NCBI GenBank assembly: GCA_009778415.1
Contig: WRJV01000300.1
Coordinates: 1-13,839, forward strand
Direction of reading: 5' to 3'
Source: Clostridiales bacterium
Lineage (GTDB): Bacteria; Bacillota; Clostridia; Peptostreptococcales; Anaerovoracaceae
DNA length: 13,839 nucleotides
In this document: piece by piece, positions 8,301 through 13,839 of the stretch
Position numbering within the stretch: the stretch's first letter is position 1
Layout: the number at the start of each line of letters is the position of its first letter
Translations under genes and position numbers: made by a program
Notes under the pieces: generated by a model
What the model was told of the DNA's origin: nothing
What the model saw: the letters and a program-made list of their open reading frames with translations, nothing else
Database searches by the model: none

Positions 8301-10091
8301 GTAGCAGACGAGCGGAACGTTTACGTGTTCCCGGACGACATCCCAGTCAATATTGCAAACCCCAAAGACCTGAAGCGCCTGACTGAAATCTGGCCGGGCA
8401 GGGAGATTTACATGACTGTGGGGAGCGACGTCATAGCCAACGCGTCCTCTTACAAAGCTGAGCCGTCCGAAAACTCGATCCACGGCTTCAACCACATAGT
8501 CTTCAAGCGCAGCAGCGACGTTGAAGGCGCACTGCAGCCGGACGGCTGCGAAGAACGGTGCGGCAGGGTGACGGGGGACGTAATCGAACTGTTGCTCCCG
8601 ATGCACCTTGAGGACATCAGCTCAACGAGGATACGTGAGAACATAGACCTTTCCAGGGACATATCAAACCTGATAGACCCGGCCGTCCAGAACTTCATTT
8701 ACGACAACAGCCTTTACCTCAGAGAGCCCCAGTACAAAGACGTGCTGCAGGGCCGGCTGGCCGGCGCCGCTTCCCGGTGCGAATACAAGGAGCTGAAGTC
8801 AGCGGAAATATATGCGGAGCTTAGGGACCAGGAGGCGGCAACATTTATGCGCGAGCGCACACCAGGCAAGACCGTGCTCATAAAAAGCATCAGTTTTTCA
8901 GATGCGGAAGGCTTGAGGGAGCCCGCGCAGGCGATCGTAACGGAAGTGCTTTCGGAATGCCTCAAATCCGATTTTACTTACGCCGCATGCGATGGCGAAG
9001 CCGGCGAGGAGGTAGCGGGCGCATTGGAACGCCAAGGGTTTGAAAAGCTGGTCTTTTCAGGCGGTGCAAAAGCGCTCTACGTCGCCGACATGAAGTCCCC
9101 GGTCGTCGTGCTTAAGAACATGGAAGCGAACATCAAGGCTCCGTTCAACAAGAACAAAAGGGTGGTCTCAGTGATCGACGATGCGCACAGGGAGCTTCAG
9201 AAAGCGCTTGTCAAGACGTTCCCGGGCGAGCTTGTCCTCTCTATAAGCGCAGACGTCCTGTACAGCAAACTGGTGAAGATGATAGCCGAAGAAAACGGTG
9301 TTTCCCTCAAGCCTTACGAAGCAAGGCGCTTCGGGCCGCTGATGTGCGTACCATACGGGGACATGCTCAAGGGCAAAGTCGTGCCGAACACCGTCACAAA
9401 ATCGCTGCACACCGAAAAAATATTCGATGGGAAGCTAAACAGCTTCAGAATAAAGGAATTCCCGTACTATTCTCCGATAATCAACCAAGTGAGGACAATC
9501 AAGTCATTCAACAGGCCTGTAATCCTGCTGGACGACATACTGCACAAAGGCTACAGGATAAAGGAACTCGACCCGTTGCTCAAGGAGGAAGGGGTGGACG
9601 TGCAAAAAATAGTGGTGGGGATTTTGTCCGGACGCGGGAAAGACCTGATGGAGGTTCAAAAAAGGGAAGTGGACAGCGCCTATTACATCCCGAACCTGAG
9701 AAACTGGTTCGTAGAAACTAGCATGTACCCGTTCATCGGGGGCGACAGCATCGAAACGCTAAATGCCATGACGGCAGGGTTTATTCCGTCGATCAACTTG
9801 ATCCTCCCTTACGTTATGCCCGGGTTCTTGCTGAAAGCGCCAAAGCATGCGGTGTACGAACTGTCGATGACCTGCCTGAAAAACACCAAAATGATACTTG
9901 AGGTTTTAGAAGAGGAGTATCAGGCCAAATATGAACGGAACCTGACGCTTAACAGGCTCAGCGAAGTGATAACCGCGCCTAGGCTGCCGGAAAGAGGGGG
10001 CTGCCTGCGCTACGACCTGAACCTGCCGCCCTCGGGGTACGTAGCCAACGACATCGAACAGCTCTCAAGGCTGGAAAACGTTCTATTATAA
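5334..10091 (+). CDS. Giant multidomain protein: HD hydrolase, HEAT-like scaffold, NadD-like nucleotidyltransferase, GNAT-like segment, PRTase-like domain
   Basis: From ATG 5334 the protein has 1585 residues; ATG 5253 would add 27 but lies upstream of the promoter and lacks an RBS. Order: (1) a helical N-terminus; (2) an HD domain with His181, His215-Asp216, His252, His257 and Asp278, a YqeK-like metal-ligand pattern; (3) a Lys/Ala linker at 357-370; (4) a long helical region (about 390-925) with HEAT-like units such as residues near 455, 805 and 855; (5) a nucleotidyltransferase domain (about 933-1120) with G-T-F-D-P-F-S-L-S-H (940-949), V-G-S-D (1029-1032) and I-S-S-T-R (1095-1099), as in NadD/NMNAT; (6) a weak GNAT-like segment near 1150-1240 ending A-L-E-R-Q-G-F; (7) a PRTase-like domain with V-I-L-L-D-D-I-L-H-K-G (Asp1400, Asp1401). 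No signal peptide or membrane helix is seen, so it should be cytoplasmic. Substrates are unknown. HD plus NadD recalls the yqeK-nadD pairing. It is the first gene of the operon. Confidence 0.88.
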   Translation: MQRKDALEIYRKIEESLTDKKFLQEVKIPKKKMLELIPKAEWRDAIESIAGDGSFVCSDALSLCAVSLGALANEPSGGWLRHLYDYTVGVLYPEKAAAAESDGHALGRQFLFKVIRCFLELESQKSGDSLFWHIRRLDEEEINRCQTKDEYARYLKMVDDLFLYEFMRIGREITPHKLIDHVAIVHSLALHVARQVEKKGVPIDLALMSGAAASHDIGKFGCRDSENERIPYLHYYYTDQCLRRFGMPSFAHIAANHSTWDLELENLPVESLILIYSDFRVKDRKTEGGGEEIQVFSLAEAFEVILGKLDNVDEAKNRRYRKVYAKIRDFENYLNSLGIDLEFSKTGQGKDGAEAEPKAKEKAKAKLKAKDPAIMDSQEAVEKLKELAIEHNIRVMSVFNGEASFGNLLEDARGETQWKNIRAYINIFDEYSTYMNQRQKIMTLQLLYEMLMHKEGDIRRQAATLIGKMIAGFDEEYRKELPADAMFSGDGVTAGILWERILDAIVFPGHKVADQQRRWIGHSLRIIIISLLTNCSETDKSARIKQLMKHYQKTDGIDGATAFILIDAMPFIPAGLCSRQERDSLMQFAVNFALPQDIQAAAAALKYAECLTGQSGLGISDTERRHIISLLKAVPDGAAGIIYLKVKIAKNLGNLRDEEEKYSRLLDLKKGSVSEIFLENLKTGTPWILKTINIDYMLDLAESGSSESLLHIATHFSNLIKVSERVTVRRKAGEGLLEIAKKLHLDEVNEIVVELTKGLEIGQYQVSKYIPEYLGELALCLHPNELDELIMGLQELQESTSDRVSSVALDTLGKIAQRYSSYRGRFAEDEGACDMRRRRVLGMLLRGLSNYREAVSQEALYVIGKYFFASDAVSRDEKHLIFECICKKMLTLLSERKETKLSLLNNAAVLNDIYRFISDYTLDHQELALKDTCKIAFFPGTFDPFSLSHKGIVTTVRDLGFEVYLALDEFSWSKKTQARMIRRQIIAMSVADERNVYVFPDDIPVNIANPKDLKRLTEIWPGREIYMTVGSDVIANASSYKAEPSENSIHGFNHIVFKRSSDVEGALQPDGCEERCGRVTGDVIELLLPMHLEDISSTRIRENIDLSRDISNLIDPAVQNFIYDNSLYLREPQYKDVLQGRLAGAASRCEYKELKSAEIYAELRDQEAATFMRERTPGKTVLIKSISFSDAEGLREPAQAIVTEVLSECLKSDFTYAACDGEAGEEVAGALERQGFEKLVFSGGAKALYVADMKSPVVVLKNMEANIKAPFNKNKRVVSVIDDAHRELQKALVKTFPGELVLSISADVLYSKLVKMIAEENGVSLKPYEARRFGPLMCVPYGDMLKGKVVPNTVTKSLHTEKIFDGKLNSFRIKEFPYYSPIINQVRTIKSFNRPVILLDDILHKGYRIKELDPLLKEEGVDVQKIVVGILSGRGKDLMEVQKREVDSAYYIPNLRNWFVETSMYPFIGGDSIETLNAMTAGFIPSINLILPYVMPGFLLKAPKHAVYELSMTCLKNTKMILEVLEEEYQAKYERNLTLNRLSEVITAPRLPERGGCLRYDLNLPPSGYVANDIEQLSRLENVLL
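6402..6444 (+). repeat. Lys/Ala low-complexity linker between HD and helical domains
   Basis: Alternating AAR and GCN codons encode P-K-A-K-E-K-A-K-A-K-L-K-A-K-D (residues 357-371 of the giant protein), built from repeats close to AAGGCA. It is a basic, flexible or helical interdomain tether and a convenient marker for the end of the HD module. Confidence 0.75.
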
Positions 10092-10099
10092 GGAGGTGA
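10090..10099 (+). promoter_or_regulatory. Full-length Shine-Dalgarno overlapping the preceding stop codon
   Basis: AAGGAGGTGA is complementary to the whole anti-Shine-Dalgarno core. It begins inside the TAA stop (10089-10091) of the giant gene and lies 4 nt before a GTG start at 10104. This arrangement favours translational coupling and compensates for the weaker GTG. Confidence 0.85.
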
Positions 10100-10103
10100 G
10101 CTC

Positions 10104-11084
10104 GTGTACTACCTTTCGGATCTGCTAAAAGCTCCAATAGCATCTGCAGAAATGGCAGACATCAATCAGACTTTCCCGCTGCCGCTCAAAAAAAGCTATC
10201 GGATAAACGTGCTGGCTATTGGCGACGTGGGGGGCGCCCTGCTTACCGGGCTCGTGCTCCTAGGTGGGTACGTAGTGGACAGTATCGGCATTTTCGATAT
10301 AAATCGGCAAAACCTGATCCGCTACGAGGCGGAGATGAACCAGATAGCCTGCGCCTTGTCGAGCGAGGACTTGCCAAGGACAGAGATACTGAGCGAAGAG
10401 GAACTGTTTCGCTGCGACGTTTTTGTGTTTTGCGCGTCAAAAGAGGTGCCGGGGCTTGATTCTGCTGCAAAAGACGTCAGGATGGCGCAATATTCCGAGA
10501 ACAGGAAAATTGTTGAGCATTACGCAAGGCTTGCCGCAAGCGAATCGTTCGAAGGGCTGTTCGCCGTCGTTTCAGACCCGGTGGACCCGCTGTGCAAGGC
10601 GGCTTACTTGGCTTCAGGCCTTGCGCCTTGGCAGTTCAAGGGGTTTGGGCTTGGAGTGATGAACGGCAGGGCCCGGTACTACGCCGGCAAGGATAACAGG
10701 TTTTCCCAATACATTGCCGAAGGGCGCGCATTTGGGCCCCATGGGAATGACTTGGTGATAGCAGACAGCATTTCAAACTACAACGACAGCATTTCTAGGG
10801 AATTGACGCAGATAGTCATTGATGAGAACGTCAGGATAAGGCAGGCGGGCTTCAAGCCATTCATTGCCCCGGCGCTTTCGTCAGGGGCGCTTTCGATACT
10901 GCAGATGCTCCGAGGAGGTTGGCACTACAGTTCAAGCTACGTAGGCAGTGGGCAAAGCGGGGCTTATTTTGGCGCCCTGAACAGAGTGGTTTTCGGTAAT
11001 ATAATTATTGAAAACCAGCCTCTGCCGGAGGAGTTGTTTATGCGCATCGAACAAGCGTACGAGAACCTGAAAGAAATCGAGTGA
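10104..11084 (+). CDS. Lactate/malate dehydrogenase-like Rossmann protein, atypical active site
   Basis: The protein has 326 residues and starts at GTG 10104 with an excellent RBS. After about 30 extra residues comes an NAD-binding Rossmann fold: I-N-V-L-A-I-G-D-V-G (34-43, first Gly of G-x-G-x-x-G replaced by Ala38) and the strand I-G-I-F-D-I-N with Asp65, which suggests NAD rather than NADP. Family landmarks follow. V-V-S-D-P-V-D (155-161) stands where LDH/MDH has S-N-P-V-D, so the substrate-binding Asn is Asp158. G-P-H-G-N-D (211-216) stands for G-E-H-G-D and keeps the catalytic His213. One or more arginines in G-R-A-R (188-191) may replace the LDH Arg171 region. It is probably an NAD(H)-dependent 2-hydroxyacid-type dehydrogenase or a non-catalytic relative with another substrate. 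It sits 12 bp after the giant gene and 12 bp before the flavoprotein gene. A housekeeping LDH or MDH is unlikely given the changes. Confidence 0.8.
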   Translation: MYYLSDLLKAPIASAEMADINQTFPLPLKKSYRINVLAIGDVGGALLTGLVLLGGYVVDSIGIFDINRQNLIRYEAEMNQIACALSSEDLPRTEILSEEELFRCDVFVFCASKEVPGLDSAAKDVRMAQYSENRKIVEHYARLAASESFEGLFAVVSDPVDPLCKAAYLASGLAPWQFKGFGLGVMNGRARYYAGKDNRFSQYIAEGRAFGPHGNDLVIADSISNYNDSISRELTQIVIDENVRIRQAGFKPFIAPALSSGALSILQMLRGGWHYSSSYVGSGQSGAYFGALNRVVFGNIIIENQPLPEELFMRIEQAYENLKEIE

Positions 11085-11096
11085 GGAGGGCTTTCC

Positions 11097-12161
11097 ATGA
11101 GCGATTTCATACTGGTCAAGCCGCTGTGCAGAGAGCGGATCAAATCAGTCAGGCTCGACAACGTGCTGGAAAGAAGCCTTAAAGGCTACGAGTACGAAGA
11201 AGTGTCCACCACCGAGGAATTTGAGCGGGCAGAGATCAAAGGCAGGCGCGTCGTCTTCGCCATTTCACAGGGCACCTCTGGAATAAACCTTGAATACTAC
11301 GGAATATTGAAGAAGATAAGGCTCGGCTGCGATTGCCTTGAAGGGTGCACCGGCGCGATAATAGCAGACGGCGCAAGCGAATTCCATACAAAAGCAGCAG
11401 CGCGCGAGCTGGCGCTTTCCGCCAACATGGCAGGCTGCGCCTTTGTAGGCAAGTCCCTGGTCGAGGGGACGGGAACCTTGAAAAACTACAACGTCATAGC
11501 GAAAAACCTCTCCATAGGAAACTTGGAAGCTTACGCCTCGTCGGCGGAGCAGCTTGTCAGAAACCTGATGGAGTTTGAGCTGCCCGCCAAAAGCAGCCCA
11601 CGCATTTTGATGGTCCATGCCGGCAGAAACGGAAAGTCAAACTCCGTGGCGCTTTGGAACATGGTCAGGGAGCATCTCGGCGGTGTCCAGTTGGAGGAGA
11701 TATCGCTTCAGGACGGCGAAATCAAGGACTGCATCGGATGCCCATACGTGGCATGCCGCCACTTCGGTGAGCAGAATTCGTGTTTTTACGGTGGCGTAAT
11801 AACCGAGAAAGTCTACCCGTCAATCCTATCCTGCGACGTGCTCGTGGTGGTTTCGCCGAACTACAACGATGCTGCGCCGGCGTACGTATCGGCGTTTATC
11901 AACAGGCTTACCGCGCTTTTCAGGGTGAACCAGCTGTCAGGCAAGATGCTGTTTGCGGTGGTCGTATCGGGCTACAGCGGTGGCGACCTTGTGGCACAGC
12001 AGCTGATCGGTGCGCTTAACATGAACAAACCGTTCATTTTGCCGGCGCGGGCGATGCTGTTTGAGACGGCAAACGACCCTGGTGACGTGGACCACGTGCC
12101 GGGGATTGAAAAAATAGCAGCTAAGTTCGCGGAAAACATGTTGAAACAGGCAACGAAATGA
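11097..12161 (+). CDS. Flavodoxin-fold NAD(P)H-dependent oxidoreductase (FMN reductase-like) with two Cys clusters
   Basis: The protein has 354 residues; GAGGAGGG just after the preceding stop, 6 nt before ATG, supports the start. The C-terminal half (about 167-350) is a flavodoxin-like domain. It has I-L-M-V-H-A-G-R-N-G-K-S-N-S (FMN phosphate loop), then C-I-G-C-P-Y-V-A-C (212-220) and Cys229, and then D-V-L-V-V-V-S-P-N-Y-N-D-A-A-P-A, typical of FMN reductases and iron-sulfur flavoproteins. Four cysteines (212, 215, 220, 229) could hold an Fe-S cluster, although the spacing differs from the compact Isf motif. The N-terminal half contains C-D-C-L-E-G-C (78-84) and an A-x-x-A-D-G-A-S-E-F-H-T-K-A pattern. 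It may be a second, degenerate flavodoxin-like unit. It is probably a cytoplasmic electron-transfer or reductase partner of the dehydrogenase-like protein encoded 12 bp upstream. The substrate is unknown. Confidence 0.85.
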   Translation: MSDFILVKPLCRERIKSVRLDNVLERSLKGYEYEEVSTTEEFERAEIKGRRVVFAISQGTSGINLEYYGILKKIRLGCDCLEGCTGAIIADGASEFHTKAAARELALSANMAGCAFVGKSLVEGTGTLKNYNVIAKNLSIGNLEAYASSAEQLVRNLMEFELPAKSSPRILMVHAGRNGKSNSVALWNMVREHLGGVQLEEISLQDGEIKDCIGCPYVACRHFGEQNSCFYGGVITEKVYPSILSCDVLVVVSPNYNDAAPAYVSAFINRLTALFRVNQLSGKMLFAVVVSGYSGGDLVAQQLIGALNMNKPFILPARAMLFETANDPGDVDHVPGIEKIAAKFAENMLKQATK

Positions 12162-12169
12162 GATATAAT
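12141..12169 (+). promoter_or_regulatory. Sigma-A promoter of mgtE
   Basis: TTGAAA (12141-12146) and a perfect TATAAT (12164-12169) are separated by 17 nt. The -35 lies within the last codons of the flavoprotein gene and the -10 just after its stop. The predicted start near 12176 gives a 5' leader of about 196 nt ahead of mgtE. Confidence 0.82.
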
Positions 12170-12175
12170 TAATCG

Positions 12176-12371
12176 GCTGCGGGTAGACGCAGCAGATACA
12201 GCATACGATTGAAACGAAAGGAGTGATTGATCGTGGAAAGCGGACCTAGTAGTTTTGGCCCAGAAAGTGATAAACGCAACTGTTCCCGGCTTTTGCTGCT
12301 TTTTCGGATAATCTTGATGAGAGGTTCGTTCAAAAGTTGGGAAAAAACTGAGAAAGAGAGGTATTTGCCCA
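12176..12371 (+). promoter_or_regulatory. Structured 5' leader of mgtE, class unknown
   Basis: The leader opens with a perfect 6-bp hairpin, GCTGCG-GGTAGA-CGCAGC (12176-12193), exactly at the predicted transcription start. A second possible stem pairs AAAGCGG (near 12237-12243) with CCGGCTTT (near 12286-12293), with one bulge. TGCTGC (near 12294-12299) could alternatively pair with GCAGCA of the first hairpin, which would allow a switch. No M-box (ykoK) core such as GGTGAGGCTCCT was found and no clear intrinsic terminator is present. Control by RNA structure or by the small open frame inside is possible but unproven. Confidence 0.4.
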
Positions 12372-12427
12372 ATGGAGAACGAAAAAAAATTAGGCTCTAT
12401 AGTTTCAGAGGTCCTCAACCTGCTTGA
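12233..12427 (+). CDS. Possible 64-residue leader ORF overlapping the mgtE start
   Basis: A GTG at 12233 (or TTG at 12227) follows AAAGGAGTGA (12217-12226), a better ribosome binding site than the one for mgtE. The frame runs 64 codons and ends at TGA 12425-12427, inside mgtE in another frame. The predicted product is basic, with S-R-L-L-L-L-F-R-I-I in its middle and no known domain. Either it is a leader peptide whose translation affects mgtE expression, as upstream peptides do for some magnesium transporter genes, or the frame is open by chance. Overlap with mgtE codons explains part of its length. Confidence 0.3.
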   Translation: MESGPSSFGPESDKRNCSRLLLLFRIILMRGSFKSWEKTEKERYLPNGERKKIRLYSFRGPQPA

Positions 12428-13748
12428 GGACAAGAAGTACATTCAAGCGAGGGAGGCCCTGCTTGCAAACAACGAAGTTGAAATTGCCGAGATAATAGAA
12501 GAACTGATGGAAGAGCTCGGCATGGAGAAAACCATCATCCTCTTCAGGACGCTTCCGAAGGACGTGTCGGTAGAGGTCTTTGCCTACCTGCCGCTAGACG
12601 ACCAAGTTAAAATCATCAACGGGATAACCGACAGGGAAATCCAATACATCCTGGACGAGCTGTCGTTCGACGACATGATCGACGTCCTTGACGAACTTCC
12701 CGCAAACCTTGTGGACAAAATACTGGAGAAGACGCCAAGGGAGGAGCGGAAGCTCATCAACACTTTCCTGAACTACCCCGACACCTGCGCCGGCAGCCTC
12801 ATGACTCCTGACTACATAAGCCTTCAGAAGGACATGACGGTAGCGGAAGCCCTTGCGTACATAAAAAAAGAAGGCATGGACAGCGAGACGATCTACACGT
12901 GCTACGTGAAGGAAAGCGGCAGGAAGCTGCAGGGGATCATTTCGCTGAGGACACTTGTCATATCTGAGGGCGATGAGATAATCTCAAACCTGATGAGGGA
13001 AGACTTCGTCTGCGTAAACGTTTTCGACGACCAGGAAGAGGTGTCGGAAGTGTTCAAAAAATACGGGTTCTTGGCAATACCCGTTGTAGACAGGGAAAAC
13101 AGGCTCGTGGGGATAATAACCTTCGACGACATCCTCGACGTAATCGAAGAAGAGACCACCGAGGACTTTGAGAGGATGGCCGGCGTCATGGACAGCACCG
13201 ACAAGGAGTACCTCGACATAAGCGTCTGGAAGCATGTGCTGAACAGGTTGCCGTGGCTGTTTGTGCTGATGTGCTCTTACGTGATAACGGGCGGAATCAT
13301 AAGGACTTTTGAAGACGGTTTGGCGAAAGTGATATGCCTTGTGGCATACATGCCGATGTTGATGGGCACCGGGGGCAATTCCGGCTCGCAGTCTGCAACG
13401 CTGGTCATCCGTGGGATGGCGCTAAACGAAATCGAACTGAAGGACGCCGGGCGAGTGATATGGAAAGAGTTGCGCGTAAGCTTCGTCATCGGGATAGCGC
13501 TCAGCTCCCTGAACTTTGCCAGGATATGCTGGCTTGACGGCGAGGGGCCAATCGTGGCGGCTACTGTCTGCATATCCATGATAGTCATAGTAGTGGCAGC
13601 AAAGTCCATAGGCAGCATGCTCCCCATGCTTGCGAAAAAAGTAGGGATAGACCCTGCCTTGATGGCAAACCCAATGATCGCTTCGCTCACCGACATGGTT
13701 TCCGTGGTCACTTACTTCACGATGGCGAGAGTAATTTTGGGGATATAG
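12372..13748 (+). CDS. mgtE: Magnesium transporter MgtE
   Basis: The protein has 458 residues, full length for MgtE. It is a homodimeric inner-membrane Mg2+ channel gated by intracellular Mg2+. The cytosolic N domain covers about 20-135 (L-P-x-D-V-S-V-E-V-F, Y-I-L-D-E-L-S-F-D-D). The CBS pair (about 136-260) opens with the family motif Y-P-D-T-C-A-G-S-L-M-T-P. A connecting helix (R-L-P-W-L near 292-296) leads to five predicted membrane helices (about 295-458). Pore signatures are M-G-T-G-G-N-S-G-S-Q (331-340) and S-L-T-D-M-V with Asp441, the counterpart of the pore Asp432 of the Thermus thermophilus protein. The ATG at 12372 has a moderate RBS (AGAGAGG, 10 nt upstream). mgtE has its own promoter and a long leader, so it is probably not part of the upstream operon. 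The stop codon abuts a minisatellite. Confidence 0.97.
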   Translation: MENEKKLGSIVSEVLNLLEDKKYIQAREALLANNEVEIAEIIEELMEELGMEKTIILFRTLPKDVSVEVFAYLPLDDQVKIINGITDREIQYILDELSFDDMIDVLDELPANLVDKILEKTPREERKLINTFLNYPDTCAGSLMTPDYISLQKDMTVAEALAYIKKEGMDSETIYTCYVKESGRKLQGIISLRTLVISEGDEIISNLMREDFVCVNVFDDQEEVSEVFKKYGFLAIPVVDRENRLVGIITFDDILDVIEEETTEDFERMAGVMDSTDKEYLDISVWKHVLNRLPWLFVLMCSYVITGGIIRTFEDGLAKVICLVAYMPMLMGTGGNSGSQSATLVIRGMALNEIELKDAGRVIWKELRVSFVIGIALSSLNFARICWLDGEGPIVAATVCISMIVIVVAAKSIGSMLPMLAKKVGIDPALMANPMIASLTDMVSVVTYFTMARVILGI

Positions 13749-13839
13749 TTTGGAATTGGGAGTTGGTAGTTGGGAGTTGGTAGTTGGTAGTTGGTAGTTG
13801 GTAGTTGGTAGTTGGTAGTTGGGAGTTGGGAGTTTGGAG
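13749..13839 (+). repeat. Heptanucleotide minisatellite TTGG[TG]AG, at least 13 units
   Basis: The 91 bases after the mgtE stop codon divide exactly into 13 seven-base units. Six consecutive TTGGTAG units (13777-13818) lie in the middle, with TTGGGAG variants around them and degenerate end units TTTGGAA (13749-13755) and TTTGGAG (13833-13839). The array begins at the first base after the TAG and continues to the window edge, so its full length is unknown. Because 7 is not a multiple of 3 and each unit carries TAG or GAG, the array closes reading frames. GG or GGG runs every 7 nt could support two-layer G-quadruplexes. Confidence 0.95.

Noticed and set aside
7953..8606. 217-codon open frame on the minus strand
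   Set aside because: It lies wholly inside the giant plus-strand gene across the helical and nucleotidyltransferase domains, whose plus-strand frame has clear motifs. The antisense product is compositionally odd (Phe/Val/Gln/Arg rich) with no domain.
5334..10091. The giant protein as an artefact of fused adjacent genes or a sequencing error
   Set aside because: The frame is continuous with even codon use, and no internal ribosome sites with stop codons separate the domains.
12162..12371. M-box (ykoK) magnesium riboswitch in front of mgtE
   Set aside because: Expected by gene context, but the conserved M-box core segments could not be found by eye. Recorded only as an unclassified leader.
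13749..13839. CRISPR array or direct-repeat attachment site
   Set aside because: The 7-bp units are contiguous with no spacers, and no cas, integrase or transposase gene is present.

Overview
The window looks like chromosomal DNA of a Bacillota member, probably of class Clostridia. The support is a clostridial-type hexameric glutamate dehydrogenase, an S-layer-homology (SLH) surface protein, secreted lipoproteins, strong AGGAGG-type ribosome binding sites, near-consensus sigma-A promoters with 17-nt spacers, and frequent AGG and ATA codons. The genus cannot be named from sequence alone. No rRNA, tRNA, CRISPR array, transposase, integrase or phage gene was seen.

Layout. Everything left of about 5.2 kb is on the minus strand. 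Reading in the direction of transcription this is gdhA (3811-5154), a metallo-beta-lactamase-fold lipoprotein (2933-3712), a DUF2271-like lipoprotein with a possible covalent-FMN site (2280-2921), and a large SLH surface protein (2201 to beyond the left edge). The SLH gene has its own excellent promoter. A 98-179 bp AT-rich divergent control region separates this block from the right half, which is all on the plus strand. The right half holds a tightly coupled three-gene operon (5334-12161), mgtE (12372-13748) behind its own promoter and a roughly 196-nt leader, and a 7-bp minisatellite that starts directly after the mgtE stop codon and runs off the right edge.

The three-gene operon is the least explained part. 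Its first gene encodes a protein of about 1585 residues. It joins an HD phosphohydrolase domain, a long HEAT-like helical scaffold, a NadD/NMNAT-type nucleotidyltransferase domain with a modified signature, a weakly GNAT-like segment, and a PRTase-like domain with a D-D-x-x-x-K-G loop. The next two genes encode a lactate/malate-dehydrogenase-like protein with altered active-site positions and a flavodoxin-fold oxidoreductase with two cysteine clusters. Each downstream ribosome binding site touches or overlaps the preceding stop codon, so the three products are probably made together. The recurring theme is nucleotide, NAD and flavin chemistry, but no pathway can be assigned from sequence. This is the best candidate for an undescribed system.

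The left block reads as central nitrogen metabolism (gdhA) followed by cell-envelope functions. mgtE supplies magnesium uptake. Its leader does not match the M-box magnesium riboswitch as far as can be judged by eye.
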